Notes under the pieces: model-generated
The model's database searches: none
The model's input: only the letters and a program-made list of their open reading frames with translations
Told to the model about the DNA's origin: nothing
Origin: Bordetella flabilis
Lineage (GTDB): Bacteria > Pseudomonadota > Gammaproteobacteria > Burkholderiales > Burkholderiaceae_B
NCBI RefSeq assembly: GCF_001676725.1
Contig: NZ_CP016172.1
Span: forward strand, 4,154,001-4,218,000
DNA: 64,000 nt
Direction: 5' to 3'
Part shown: positions 1-9,330 of the stretch, piece by piece
Layout of the letters: each line of letters begins with the position of its first letter
Position numbering within the stretch: position 1 is the stretch's first letter
Made by a program: the position numbers and the translations under genes

Positions 1-1413
1 AAGTCGCGTACGCACGATGGACAGGACCGCCGTGGCGAGCGCCATGGCTCCGACCGCAACCGTAACCGCCGCTCCGAGAACCGGCCGGAAGCCGCCGAAG
101 GGGACGCGCCGCGCCATCACGTGCGAGGCGGCCGCCGCAACGAGACAGACCGCGCGGAACGAGGTGAGCGCCCCGCGCGCGCCGAAGGGCAACAACGCGC
201 CGAGCGCGACGCCGTCGCCCAGGCCCAGGCCCATCCGGAACGCGCCCTGGCGCCGGAATCCGCCGACGAGGCGGCACCGGCCCGTACCGGGCGTGGTCGC
301 CGCGGACGCAGCGGGCGAGGCCGCCGCGAAGATGGGCAGTCCGATGCACCGATGAGCGAGCAGGAAAGCATGGTCGCCGCCCTGGCGGAGACGGTCGCCG
401 CGGCGCTGCCACCCGAGTCCGACGACGAACGCCTGGATACCAGCGTGGAAGCAGGCCCCGTGGAGTTGGACGAACACGGCCAGCCCATCGCGACGGAAGC
501 CGGCGCCGATCCGGAACGCAAGCGTCGCCGTCGTCGTAGTCGCCGTGGCCGCCGCGCGCAGGAAGAAGGCGGCACTGTGTCTGCCGACGCCGGTCAGGAC
601 GAAGCCATGGACGGCGAGGACAACCTGGCCGCCGAGGCCCAGGCCGCCCTGTCGGAAGTTGCCACGCCCGTCAGCGAAGGCCGGGAACATCCCGCGCCCG
701 TCGCACAACCGGAGCCGTCGCCGGCACGACCGGCCGGACACGGTACCGTAACGGCCGCACCGGGCGCCCCGGCGGGATTCACGGAAGAAGACACCCCGGC
801 CGTTTCCGGCGCCCCGACCGCGACGCAGGCCCAGCCCTTCGCCGCCCAGCCGGCGCCTTTCACCGGGGTGTCGGCCCCATCGGTACGTCCCGAGCCTGTC
901 CAGGCCGGGACCGCGGCCGAGGACACCGCGCCTCGGTTCGCCGAGTCCGCACCGGCGCAAGCGGCGCCCGCCGCGCCAGTCCCGGCTCAGGCGGCGCCTG
1001 CCCAGGAAGGCACCCAAGCCGCCGCTGCCGAAGCCGCACCCGTGTCGCCGTGGCCGGCTGTCCCGCAGTCGCCTGCGTCGGAAACTGCCCCTGTCCCCAC
1101 CCCGGTGCGGGCAGCGGACGAAGGCGTGCCGCATGCCGCCCCGGCGGTCCCTGCGGCACCGGCCGGCGCAGCGCCGGTGACGCAGGACGCGGCTCCTCAG
1201 GCCGCTCCCGCCGTGCCGCGGGCTCCGCAACAAAGCCTGCAGGACGTCGTCAACGCCGCCGGCCTGACCTGGGTCGAAACGGATCCGCAGCGCCACGCGC
1301 AGACGCAGCAGCGCATGGCCGCCAGCGCAACGCCCGTGCGACTGGGTCGCGAGCGCAAGCCCGTGGCGCCGGTGTCGCGCGAACCGCTGGTACAGGTGGA
1401 AACGCGGCACTGA
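1..1413 (+). CDS. rne: Ribonuclease E, C-terminal part (start lies before the window)
   Basis: The frame is open from the first base and ends at a TGA at 1411-1413. RNase E is the endonuclease that starts mRNA decay and processes rRNA and tRNA precursors; its catalytic N-terminal half is outside the window. What is visible is the non-catalytic half: an Arg-rich, acidic and low-complexity region (runs such as RKRRRRRSRRGRR near 520) followed by a long Ala/Pro-rich disordered tract, as expected for the RNA-binding and degradosome scaffold. The final residues (GRERKPVAP...LVQVETRH) match my memory of the conserved C-terminus of beta-proteobacterial RNase E. Identification rests on this tail and on composition, since no catalytic motif can be seen. 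A strong terminator follows about 70 bp downstream. Confidence 0.82.
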   Translation, partial: KSRTHDGQDRRGERHGSDRNRNRRSENRPEAAEGDAPRHHVRGGRRNETDRAERGERPARAEGQQRAERDAVAQAQAHPERALAPESADEAAPARTGRGRRGRSGRGRREDGQSDAPMSEQESMVAALAETVAAALPPESDDERLDTSVEAGPVELDEHGQPIATEAGADPERKRRRRRSRRGRRAQEEGGTVSADAGQDEAMDGEDNLAAEAQAALSEVATPVSEGREHPAPVAQPEPSPARPAGHGTVTAAPGAPAGFTEEDTPAVSGAPTATQAQPFAAQPAPFTGVSAPSVRPEPVQAGTAAEDTAPRFAESAPAQAAPAAPVPAQAAPAQEGTQAAAAEAAPVSPWPAVPQSPASETAPVPTPVRAADEGVPHAAPAVPAAPAGAAPVTQDAAPQAAPAVPRAPQQSLQDVVNAAGLTWVETDPQRHAQTQQRMAASATPVRLGRERKPVAPVSREPLVQVETRH

Positions 1414-1483
1414 CATGTCGCGCGGCTGCACGGTCTCCCCGCGAGGCCGTGCAGCGCTTAGCAGCCAGACGGTAGAAGGCAAA

Positions 1484-1514
1484 GGGGCTGTTCCATAAGG
1501 AACAGCCCCTTTTT
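1484..1514 (+). terminator. Rho-independent terminator of rne, possibly bidirectional
   Basis: A perfect 11-bp stem (GGGGCTGTTCC at 1484-1494, GGAACAGCCCC at 1499-1509) with a 4-nt ATAA loop is followed by five T. Three A precede the left arm, so on the minus strand the hairpin also ends in a short T run and could stop readthrough from the convergent pagL gene. Confidence 0.9.
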
Positions 1515-1636
1515 CATGCCGATACCGGTCATCCCGGAGCGGACTTCACACCGGTGCGGGCCGCATGCCACGCGGCCGTTGCTGCGTGGCGGGCGGGCCC
1601 GCGGCCTGTTCGCATCGGAACAGCCGTGGCGCGGGC

Positions 1637-2188
1637 TTAGAACAGATAGGTATAGGTAAGCTGCGTCACATCCAGGCCGGGATTCGGCGTCTTGATGCTG
1701 GCATTGGAGAAGTGCGAATAGCGCAGGCTCAGGCGGCTCTGCGGGGTCAGTTGGAAGCCGACGCCTATATGGTCGCCGAACTGGAACGCCGTGCTGATGG
1801 TCTTGTCGGCAAAGCGCGTCTTGTTGAACACGGTGGGGCCCACACCGCCTTCCAGGAAGAAACGGTCGGTGAGCCACCAGCGGAACATCGGGATGGCGCT
1901 GAACTGCCAGGCATTGCTGGGATGTGCGCCTTCGTGGGCCCACCAGTACGACACGCCCAGTTCACCGGTCAGGTCCAGTCGGCCCCAGTTACCGCCGAAG
2001 GTGTAGTTCCACAACGGCGCCGTCTCGTAGTTCGCCGTGGCGCGATTGTATTTTTCCCCTACCCCCATCTGGAGGCTTACCCCTCCGCGCGACCCGACGT
2101 CCTGCGCTTGGGCAGCCGGCGTCGCGCACGCCAATGCCAAGGCAGCCAGGGCGCCAGCGAGGATCTTGTTCTTGTGACCATTATTCAT
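1637..2188 (-). CDS. pagL: Lipid A 3-O-deacylase PagL
   Basis: PagL is an outer-membrane beta-barrel enzyme that removes the 3-O-linked acyl chain of lipid A and so alters endotoxin activity. The chosen ATG at 2188 has GGAG about 9 bases upstream and begins a clear signal peptide of about 29 residues ending in AQA-Q; a longer reading back to 2269 would bury this signal and is rejected. The mature protein has alternating aromatic beta-strands and ends in Tyr-Leu-Phe, the C-terminal aromatic typical of outer-membrane barrels. The segment RYSHFSNASIKTPNPG (residues 156-171) carries the family's catalytic His159 and Ser161; Asp173 may serve as the third, acidic residue. Length, 183 residues, fits the family. 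It is convergent with rne and stands alone. Confidence 0.88.
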   Translation of the reverse strand: MNNGHKNKILAGALAALALACATPAAQAQDVGSRGGVSLQMGVGEKYNRATANYETAPLWNYTFGGNWGRLDLTGELGVSYWWAHEGAHPSNAWQFSAIPMFRWWLTDRFFLEGGVGPTVFNKTRFADKTISTAFQFGDHIGVGFQLTPQSRLSLRYSHFSNASIKTPNPGLDVTQLTYTYLF

Positions 2189-2496
2189 GGAGAAGCTCCG
2201 GCGAAAAGAAATCAAAATGACGCTTAACTTATCAGAAAACGGCAAGCCGGACCACGGACGCTGTTGCAATTCGGCCTGGGATTGGATGAAAAACAGAATT
2301 CCACCTTGGCGACCAATGATGCGGCGAAACCGTCGAATACCCGGTCATGGCGATCATGGGCACGGCTGCAGCGCAATGCCGCCGCCCCCAGCCATGCACA
2401 TGCCGGGGGGGAGCGAAGGGGTAATCAGGGGAATCGACCCGCAGGGTGCGGCGCGCGCCATGTCCCATGAAAGGCGCGCGGTCCGGAGGGAGCCTT
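2189..2496. other. Intergenic region between accD and pagL, no gene seen
   Basis: About 300 bp downstream of accD and upstream of pagL. Short open frames here have no homology that I recognise and no convincing ribosome site. An AT-richer patch at about 2200-2245 lies just upstream of pagL and is the likely promoter area, but I cannot pick a good -35/-10 pair. An 8-bp inverted repeat (2468-2475 and 2492-2499) overlaps the accD stop; it has no T run, so I do not call it a terminator. Confidence 0.5.
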
Positions 2497-3372
2497 TCAG
2501 GCCGCCAGGACGTCCGCCGACTGCCGGGTCAGCAAAGCCAGCAGACGCGCGATTTCCTCGCGCAGTTGGCGGCGATCGACGACCATGTCGATCGCGCCTT
2601 TCTGCAGCAGGAACTCTGAACGCTGGAAACCTTCGGGCAATTTTTCCCGCACCGTCTGCTCGATCACCCGCGGACCAGCGAAGCCGATCAGCGCCTTGGG
2701 TTCGGCGATGACCACGTCCCCCATGAAGGCGAAACTTGCCGACACGCCGCCCATCGTGGGATCGGTCAACACGCTGATGAAAGGCAGCCCGGCGGCGGCC
2801 AGGCGCGTCAGCATGGCGTTGGTCTTGGCCATTTGCATCAGCGACAGCAGGCTTTCCTGCATGCGGGCGCCGCCGGAGGCAGCGACACACACAAAGCCGG
2901 TCTTCTGATCGAGCGCGGCCTGCGCACCGCGGGCAAAGCGCTCGCCCACCACCGAGCCCATGGAACCGCCCATGAACTCGAATTCGAAGCAGGCCAGCAC
3001 CGCCGGCATGCCGCGGATCGAACCGCTGACGACCACCAGTGCGTCGGTCTCGCCAGTTTGCTTGGCGGCTTCCTGTATGCGCTCCGGGTACTTGCGCGTG
3101 TCCTTGAACTTGAGCGTGTCCACCGAACGGATGTTCTGCGCGATTTCCACGCGGCCTTCGAGGTCCAGCAGCGAGTCGACCCGTGCGCGGGCCCCGATAC
3201 GCATATGGTGGTCGCATTTGGGACAGACGTGCAGATTGGCCGCCAGGTCCTCGTTATAGAGCACCGACTCGCAGGCAGGGCACTTGACCCACAGCCCTTC
3301 CGGCACGCGGCGCGCGCTCGGCTCGGTGGTTTTATTGATGCGCGGGGGCAGGAGTTTTTCGATCCAGCTCAT
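2497..3372 (-). CDS. accD: Acetyl-CoA carboxylase carboxyltransferase, beta subunit
   Basis: AccD pairs with AccA to move the carboxyl group from carboxybiotin to acetyl-CoA, giving malonyl-CoA for fatty acid synthesis in the cytoplasm. The 291-residue protein starts [12 protein letters not shown] and has the N-terminal four-cysteine zinc finger (CPAC at about 34-37 and CPKC at about 53-56) followed by a complete crotonase-type carboxyltransferase domain with the GGARMQES and [11 protein letters not shown] segments. Length is normal. It lies 37 bp downstream of trpA in the order trpB-trpA-accD, common in beta- and gamma-proteobacteria, so the three are probably cotranscribed. Confidence 0.97.
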   Translation of the reverse strand: MSWIEKLLPPRINKTTEPSARRVPEGLWVKCPACESVLYNEDLAANLHVCPKCDHHMRIGARARVDSLLDLEGRVEIAQNIRSVDTLKFKDTRKYPERIQEAAKQTGETDALVVVSGSIRGMPAVLACFEFEFMGGSMGSVVGERFARGAQAALDQKTGFVCVAASGGARMQESLLSLMQMAKTNAMLTRLAAAGLPFISVLTDPTMGGVSASFAFMGDVVIAEPKALIGFAGPRVIEQTVREKLPEGFQRSEFLLQKGAIDMVVDRRQLREEIARLLALLTRQSADVLAA

Positions 3373-3409
3373 TGTGTTTGTTTATTGTCCTGATAAGGAT
3401 GCGCGGCCG

Positions 3410-4267
3410 TCAGGCTGCCGCCGTGGGGCGTTTGACCTGCTCGAGGGCCAGACGTATACCATGCAGCCAGTCCTGCGCGGCGGCCGTGGCGGCTGCATCG
3501 CGCTGATCGGCCGTTGCCGAGGCCACCGCCGTTTCCATCGTTTCGATGAGTTTGCTGCCGATGACCACCGCGTCCGCCACCTGGGCGACGCGCTGGGCGC
3601 TGGCGGCATCGCGTATGCCGAAGCCCACCCCGATGGGCACCTGTACATGGCGTCGGATGTGGGCCAGGCGCCGGGCGACGTCATCGGTGTCCAGATGGCC
3701 GGCCCCCGTGATGCCCTTGAGTGATACGTAATAGGCATAACCGCGCGCCACGCGGCCGATGGCCTCGACGCGGGCGTCGGTGGATGTGGGCGCCAGCAGG
3801 AAAATCGGCGCAATGCCGTGGTGGCCGAGCAGCTCGGCGAATTCCTGCACTTCTTCCGGCGGGTAGTCGACGACGAGCACGCCATCGACGCCCGCCGCAC
3901 GTGCCGCTTCGGCAAACGTCGCGTGCCCCATGCGTTCGATCGGGTTGGCATACCCCATCAGCACCACGGGAGTCTGGTCGTCCCGCGTGCGGAACTCCGC
4001 GACGGCGTCCAGCACGCGGCGCAGGTTCATCCCCTGCGCGATGGCGCGTTCGGTGGCGCGCTGGATGACGGGGCCATCGGCCATGGGATCGGAAAACGGC
4101 ACGCCGAGTTCGATGACGTCGGAGCCCGCCGCGACCAGCGCATGCATCAGCGGCACGCAACCGGCCGGACTGGGATCCCCGGCCGCGATATACGGAATGA
4201 GCGCGGCGCGTCCATCGCTGCGGGCGCGGGCGAAAGCCGCGGAGATACGGTCTTGTTGGGGGGTCAT
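3410..4267 (-). CDS. trpA: Tryptophan synthase alpha subunit
   Basis: TrpA cleaves indole-3-glycerol phosphate to indole and glyceraldehyde 3-phosphate and channels indole to TrpB. The 285-residue TIM-barrel protein has the catalytic pair Glu53 and Asp64 in the segment [15 protein letters not shown], and the phosphate-binding glycine loops near the C-terminus (GVGFGI, VIGSKL). It begins 18 bp after the end of trpB and is followed by accD, consistent with one operon. Nothing is missing compared with the family. Confidence 0.97.
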   Translation of the reverse strand: MTPQQDRISAAFARARSDGRAALIPYIAAGDPSPAGCVPLMHALVAAGSDVIELGVPFSDPMADGPVIQRATERAIAQGMNLRRVLDAVAEFRTRDDQTPVVLMGYANPIERMGHATFAEAARAAGVDGVLVVDYPPEEVQEFAELLGHHGIAPIFLLAPTSTDARVEAIGRVARGYAYYVSLKGITGAGHLDTDDVARRLAHIRRHVQVPIGVGFGIRDAASAQRVAQVADAVVIGSKLIETMETAVASATADQRDAAATAAAQDWLHGIRLALEQVKRPTAAA

Positions 4268-4285
4268 GCTAATGGGCCCGTGGAA

Positions 4286-5485
4286 TTACAAGATCAGGCC
4301 GGCGCGCTCGGCGACGGTGTGCATGTCCTTGTCGCCGCGACCCGACAGGCAGACCAGGATGTTCGTGTCCGGCGACAACGTAGGCGCAAGCCGCACCGCG
4401 TGCGCGATCGCATGCGACGATTCCAGCGCCGGCATGATGCCTTCGATGCGGCAGCAGTCGTGAAAGGCCTTCAGCGCCTCGTCGTCGGTCACGCCGACAT
4501 AGCTGGCGCGGCCGCTGTCCTTCAGCCAGGCGTGTTCCGGTCCGACGCCGGGATAATCCAGGCCAGCCGACACCGAATGCGTCTCCTGAACCTGGCCGTC
4601 GGCATTCTGGATCACATAGGTACGGTTGCCATGCAGCACGCCCACCTGTCCGGCGGCGATCGAGGCAGCGTGCTTGCCCGAGTCCATGCCTTCCCCGGCG
4701 GCTTCGACGCCCACCAGCTTGACATCCTCGTAGGGAATATAAGGATGGAAGATCCCCATGGCGTTGGAACCGCCGCCCACCGCCGCGACGACGATGTCGG
4801 GCTGGCGTCCCGTTTCTTCGGGCATCTGCCGCAGGCATTCGTTGCCGATGACCGTCTGGAAATCACGCACCATGCGAGGATAGGGATCGGGACCGGCGAC
4901 GGTGCCGATGATATAGAAAGTGTTGGCGACGTTGGTGACCCAGTCGCGCATGGCTTCGTTCAGCGCATCCTTCAAGGTGCGCGAGCCGGACTCCACGGGC
5001 ACGACCGTGGCGCCGAGCAGCTTCATGCGATAGACATTCGACGCCTGGCGGCGGATGTCCTCGCTACCCATGTAGACCACGCATTCCATGCCATAGCGCG
5101 CGGCGACGGTGGCCGTGGCCACGCCATGCTGCCCAGCGCCCGTTTCGGCGATCACGCGCGGCTTGCCCATGCGCCGCGCCAGCAGGGCCTGGCCGATGCA
5201 ATTGTTGACCTTGTGCGCGCCGGTATGGTTCAGGTCTTCCCGCTTGAACCAGATCTGCGCGCCGCCCAATTCGCTGGACCAGCGGCGGGCGTGGTAGACG
5301 GGGCTGGGGCGGCCGACGAAATGCTTGAGTTCGTATTCGAACTCCTTGATGAAATCCGCATCGACGCGATACCGGTCATAGGACGTGCGCAATTCGTCCA
5401 GCGCGTGCATCAGCGTTTCCGCCACGAACACGCCGCCATAGGGACCGAAATGCCCTTGGGCGTCAGGAAAATCGTAAGGTTTCAC
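4286..5485 (-). CDS. trpB: Tryptophan synthase beta subunit
   Basis: TrpB joins indole and serine to tryptophan with pyridoxal phosphate. The PLP lysine is Lys92 in [10 protein letters not shown], and the glycine-rich phosphate loop GGGSNAMG is present. I place the start at the GTG at 5485, giving 399 residues beginning [14 protein letters not shown], because the family normally starts here and a strong GGGAGGGAG ribosome site lies just upstream. An in-frame ATG at 5641 would add 52 residues, but that stretch is encoded by a tandem repeat (5540-5611) and has no counterpart in TrpB. Unlike many relatives there is no trpF directly upstream; the next gene is argE. The repeat therefore sits in the probable 5' leader. 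Confidence 0.96.
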   Translation of the reverse strand: MKPYDFPDAQGHFGPYGGVFVAETLMHALDELRTSYDRYRVDADFIKEFEYELKHFVGRPSPVYHARRWSSELGGAQIWFKREDLNHTGAHKVNNCIGQALLARRMGKPRVIAETGAGQHGVATATVAARYGMECVVYMGSEDIRRQASNVYRMKLLGATVVPVESGSRTLKDALNEAMRDWVTNVANTFYIIGTVAGPDPYPRMVRDFQTVIGNECLRQMPEETGRQPDIVVAAVGGGSNAMGIFHPYIPYEDVKLVGVEAAGEGMDSGKHAASIAAGQVGVLHGNRTYVIQNADGQVQETHSVSAGLDYPGVGPEHAWLKDSGRASYVGVTDDEALKAFHDCCRIEGIMPALESSHAIAHAVRLAPTLSPDTNILVCLSGRGDKDMHTVAERAGLIL

Positions 5486-5539
5486 CAGCTTCTCCCTCCC
5501 GGCATACCGGGAAAGCGGGCGGCCCGGTCCGGCGCGACG

Positions 5540-5611
5540 CAGGGAACTTCCTTGACACAGGGAATCCCCTTGAAGCAGGGAACTCCCTTGACGCAGGAAA
5601 CTCCCTGAACG
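5540..5611. repeat. Four tandem 18-bp repeats in the trpB leader
   Basis: Four contiguous 18-bp units start at 5540, 5558, 5576 and 5594, all close to CAGGGAACTCCCTTGACG. Each unit contains a small inverted repeat (AGGGAA/CTCCCTT type), so each could fold as a short hairpin. The unit length is six codons, so the array keeps the upstream minus-strand frame open. It lies 55 bp upstream of the chosen trpB start. Confidence 0.9.
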
Positions 5612-5688
5612 ACGCGCGACGTCGGTGGCCTTCGCCGCCAATTTAGCAACCGGCTATTTTACCTGACCTGCAGTCCGTGCCCGCCGCA

Positions 5689-6849
5689 TTATATGGATAG
5701 GCCGACACGTCGCAAAAATGCTTCGCAGGCGCTCAACTGGTCCAGCGCCACATATTCGTCCGGCTTGTGGGCCTGGGCGATATGGCCGGGACCACATACG
5801 ACGGTGGGGATACCGATGCCCTGGAACAAGCCGGCCTCGGTGCCGTAGGCGACCTTGCGGGTCGCCGTATCGCGCGTCAATGCCCGCACCAGTTGCGTGA
5901 TCGCCGCCTGCTCGGAGGCCTCCAGGCCCGGCGCGGCCGGACCGGCTTCCAGTTCGATGCGGGCTTCGGGGAACTCGGCCCGCATGCGCGGCAGCAGGAC
6001 CTCATCGACATAGCGCTGCACCTCGTACTGGATGTCTCCCGGGGCGATGCCCGGCAAATTGCGGAATTCGTAGGAAAACTCGCAGGTGTCGGGAATCGTG
6101 TTCACCGCGATGCCACCCTGGATCAGGTTGGTCGTCATGGTGCTGAAGGGAACGTCATAGAATGCGTCGTACGGCCCCTTGGCCTTGTACGCATCGGCCA
6201 CGTCGCGTATATGGCAGATGAGGCGAGCGGCATATTCGATGGCATTGCAGCCGTGCGGCGTCAGCGAAGAGTGCGCCGCCTTGCCATGCACCCGGCAGCG
6301 GTACAGGTTGATGCCCTTGTGCGCGACCACGACCTGCATGCCCGTGGGCTCGCCCACCACGCACCCCTCCGGCCGGATGCCGCGCTCGCGCAGGTCGGCC
6401 AGCATGAACGGCGCACCGGCGCAGCCTACTTCCTCATCGAACGAAAGGGCCAGATGCAGGGGCTTCCTGCGCGGCATCGCCAGGAATTCGGGGATCATGG
6501 CCAACGCCGCGGCGATGAAGCCTTTCATATCGCAGGCGCCGCGCCCGTACAGGCGACCGTCCCGTTCCTGCAGCGCGAACGGGTCGGCCGTCCAGGCTTG
6601 TCCGTCCACCGGCACCACGTCCGTGTGTCCGGACAACACAATGCCGCCCTGCTCGCCGCCATCCTGGGCCGGCAGCGTGGCGAACAGATCCGCCTTGGTG
6701 CGCTCCGGGTTATGCACCAGCCATGCCTGCACGCCCAGGCCCTTGAGCCAGTCGCGCACGGTTTCGATCAGGGCGAGATTGGAATTGCGGCTGGTAGTGT
6801 CGAAAGCGACCAGGGTTTCCAGCCAGCGGCGGGTATTCATGACGGTCAT
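5689..6849 (-). CDS. argE: Acetylornithine deacetylase
   Basis: ArgE is a zinc-dependent M20-family hydrolase that removes acetate from N-acetylornithine in arginine synthesis. The segment VLSGHTDVVPVDGQ carries the first metal His and Asp, GRGACDMKGF the bridging Asp, and FDEEVGCAGA the catalytic and metal Glu residues; the dimerisation domain and the C-terminal HKPDE histidine are present. About 386 residues is normal. Two in-frame ATG codons (6849 and 6840) are equally plausible and a third at 6876 is less so; no strong ribosome site decides. A succinyl-diaminopimelate or glutamate deacylase is the main alternative, but the FDTTSRNSNL N-terminus is typical of proteobacterial ArgE. Confidence 0.9.
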   Translation of the reverse strand: MTVMNTRRWLETLVAFDTTSRNSNLALIETVRDWLKGLGVQAWLVHNPERTKADLFATLPAQDGGEQGGIVLSGHTDVVPVDGQAWTADPFALQERDGRLYGRGACDMKGFIAAALAMIPEFLAMPRRKPLHLALSFDEEVGCAGAPFMLADLRERGIRPEGCVVGEPTGMQVVVAHKGINLYRCRVHGKAAHSSLTPHGCNAIEYAARLICHIRDVADAYKAKGPYDAFYDVPFSTMTTNLIQGGIAVNTIPDTCEFSYEFRNLPGIAPGDIQYEVQRYVDEVLLPRMRAEFPEARIELEAGPAAPGLEASEQAAITQLVRALTRDTATRKVAYGTEAGLFQGIGIPTVVCGPGHIAQAHKPDEYVALDQLSACEAFLRRVGLSI

Positions 6850-6933
6850 GATGGCGCTTGTCGTACCTAGTCTCAAAGAACGCCAGTGTAGGATGCCGCC
6901 CTGGCGCGCGTCTACGGCTGTGCGGCCGCGTCC

Positions 6934-9162
6934 TTATTTGCGCGCCGCTCCGGTCACCCCAGGGACCTCGGCCAGGGCGGCGAGGGCGCGGTGCAGCGCG
7001 TCGCCGTCATGTACTTCAACGGTGAAGACCATGTGCGCCAGGGAGTTGCGGCTCTGCGTATTGACGCCGATGACATTCAACCTCAGCCGCGCAAAGACTT
7101 CGGACAAATCGCGCAACAGCCCCGAGCGGTCATGCGCACGCACGCTGATGTCGACCGGATAGACCGTGTTGCCGGTCTCCCCCCAGGCCACGTCGATGAT
7201 ACGTTCCGGCTCGCGCTCGGCCAAGGCGGCGTAGCTATGGCAATCGGCGCGGTGAATGGAGACGCCGCGTCCGCGCGTCACGAAACCGACGATGGCATCC
7301 GGCGGCGCCGGGCGGCAGCAGCGCGCCAGCTGGGTCATCAGCGAACCCACGCCGACCACCAGCACGCCGCTCTTGCCGCCCTTCTCCGTACTTTCCGCCC
7401 GGCTGGCGTGCGTGACCACGCCGGGCTCCTCGGGCTCGATGGCCGGCTGCTGGAACACCGCGTCGATCTGCCGCAGGCTGAATTCGTCCTTCGCCGCCGC
7501 GACATACAGATCGTCGGCACGCGCGAAGCCCAATTGCTGCGCAAGTTGCTCCAGGTTGACGGCGGTCTTGCCCAGCCGCTGCAACTCCTTTTCCACCAGG
7601 GCCTGGCCCTGCGTGATGCGTTGCTGCAGCTCGATGGCGTTGAACCAGTTGCGCACCTTGGCGCGCGCGCGCGGACTGGCCAGGAAGCCCAGCTGCGGAT
7701 TGAGCCAGTCGCGCGATGGCCCCCCCGCCTTGGCAGCGACGATCTCCACGGTCTGGCCGGTGGCAAGGCGCGTCTGCAGGGGCACCATCTGCCCATCGAT
7801 CTTGGCGCCCCGGCAGCGATGCCCAAGGTCCGTATGCAGGTGATACGCGAAATCCACCGGCGTGGAGCCTGCCGGCAGCTCGATCACGCGTGCCTGCGGC
7901 GTCAGGACATAGATGTGATCGGCCGCCCCGGCCGCGGCGCCCGGCACGGTCCCGCGGTCCGGACCGGCGTCCATGTCGGCATTCCAGGCCAGCAACTGCC
8001 GCATCCAGGACAACTGTCGGTCGTATTCGCTGGAGGCGGCGACCTGGCCGCCCTTCACCCCGGCCTCTTTGTACCGCCAGTGCGCCGCCATCCCATATTC
8101 GGCGAACTGGTGCATATCGCGGGTGCGGATCTGCACCTCGAAAGGACGCCCGTCCTGGTCGACCACGACCGTATGCAAGGAGCGATAGCCATTGGGCTTG
8201 GGGCGCGAGATGTAGTCGTCGAACTCTTCGGTCAACGGGGTCCAAAGCTCATGCACCAGCGCCAGCGCCGCATAACAGTTGCGCACGTCTTCGACAATGA
8301 TGCGCAGGGCACGCAGATCGAACATCTGGCTGAAGTCCAGCCCCTTGATGCGCATCTTGTTCCAGATGCTATAGATATGCTTGGGCCGGCCGCTGACCTC
8401 GGCCTCGATGCCCGCCTTGCTCAAGACGGCCTGCATGCGGGCAATGGCGTCGACGATGAAGGCCTCGCGCTCCACCCGCTTTTCTTCCAGCAGGCGCGCG
8501 ATTTCCTTGTAGCGGTCGCCGTCCAGGAAGCGGAACGCCAGGTCTTCCATTTCCCACTTGAGTTGCCAGATGCCGAGGCGATTGGCCAGCGGCGCATACA
8601 GGTCCAGCGTTTCCTGCGCCAGCATGGGTGGGCAAGCGACCTTGGCGGCGGCATGCCAGCGCAGGCTCTGCAAACGCGAGGCCAGCCGCATCAGGACGAT
8701 GCGCAGGTCCGCCGCCATGGCCAGCAGCATCTTGCGCTGCATCTCTTTCTGGTTACCGCTATCCGCGGCGCTGTCGCTGGCCAGACGTGCGAACGCGCCC
8801 AGGCGCAACAGGGCGCGCGCGCCCTGCACCAGGCGGGCGACATCGTCGCCGAACTCGGCCGCAACGGGATCGTGGCGCGCAGACGGTGCCGGCGCTGACA
8901 GGTCTGCCGGCAGCGCCGCGAGCACGGCCGCCACACGGGTGGCGCCATCGGTATGCAGGTTGGCCAGAATGCGCGTCGCGCCGGCCGCGTGGTGGATCAG
9001 GGGTTCGCCGGTCAACGCGCATTCGTCACCGAAGCGCGGGGCCGCCCATGCCGCGGCTTTGCCGAGGCGATCCCGCCATTCCGCATCCAGGCCTGCCGCG
9101 GCGTCGTCGAGCCAGGCGGCATCCAGGGGCGTCAGGGTGTCGGGATCGGGAGACGCGGGCAT
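6934..9162 (-). CDS. relA: (p)ppGpp synthetase RelA (hydrolase domain degenerate)
   Basis: RelA makes (p)ppGpp from ATP and GTP or GDP on stalled ribosomes during amino acid starvation. Of 742 residues, 1-200 form the HD-type region, but the HDxxED hydrolase motif is absent (LAALPADL stands where it is expected, about 80-90), so the protein should be synthetase only. The synthetase domain covers about 255-365, with the RelA-type acidic motif EFDD at 313-316 and PKPNGYRSLHTVV following. A TGS domain (about 410-470) and a C-terminal ACT domain (last about 75 residues) complete the standard architecture. The separate bifunctional SpoT is not in the window. It is divergent from mtfA across a 168-bp gap. 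Confidence 0.95.
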   Translation of the reverse strand: MPASPDPDTLTPLDAAWLDDAAAGLDAEWRDRLGKAAAWAAPRFGDECALTGEPLIHHAAGATRILANLHTDGATRVAAVLAALPADLSAPAPSARHDPVAAEFGDDVARLVQGARALLRLGAFARLASDSAADSGNQKEMQRKMLLAMAADLRIVLMRLASRLQSLRWHAAAKVACPPMLAQETLDLYAPLANRLGIWQLKWEMEDLAFRFLDGDRYKEIARLLEEKRVEREAFIVDAIARMQAVLSKAGIEAEVSGRPKHIYSIWNKMRIKGLDFSQMFDLRALRIIVEDVRNCYAALALVHELWTPLTEEFDDYISRPKPNGYRSLHTVVVDQDGRPFEVQIRTRDMHQFAEYGMAAHWRYKEAGVKGGQVAASSEYDRQLSWMRQLLAWNADMDAGPDRGTVPGAAAGAADHIYVLTPQARVIELPAGSTPVDFAYHLHTDLGHRCRGAKIDGQMVPLQTRLATGQTVEIVAAKAGGPSRDWLNPQLGFLASPRARAKVRNWFNAIELQQRITQGQALVEKELQRLGKTAVNLEQLAQQLGFARADDLYVAAAKDEFSLRQIDAVFQQPAIEPEEPGVVTHASRAESTEKGGKSGVLVVGVGSLMTQLARCCRPAPPDAIVGFVTRGRGVSIHRADCHSYAALAEREPERIIDVAWGETGNTVYPVDISVRAHDRSGLLRDLSEVFARLRLNVIGVNTQSRNSLAHMVFTVEVHDGDALHRALAALAEVPGVTGAARK

Positions 9163-9330
9163 CGGCGCGGCACAAGAAAAAACCGCCTGTGGGCGAATCC
9201 CGACACTCTACACTAAGGTCTCAACCCATTTATACGAAACGGCATCGAGGAACCTCGCGGCGGTCAACGGGCCCTGCACGGCGCCCCCCGGCAAGGTTCC
9301 GACACGCGCATTTTCTGGAGAAGCAAGCCC

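Noticed and set aside
2468..2499. Inverted repeat at the end of accD as a terminator
   Set aside because: Only 8 bp with a 16-nt loop and no T run; overlaps the stop codon.
3818..5608. 596-codon plus-strand open frame opposite trpA and trpB
   Set aside because: It is antisense to two clear genes, has shadow composition (His/Gly/Ala/Arg-rich) and no recognisable motif; such frames are usual in GC-rich DNA.
5486..5641. 52-residue N-terminal extension of TrpB from an ATG at 5641
   Set aside because: Encoded by the tandem repeat, absent from the family, and a strong ribosome site supports the GTG at 5485.
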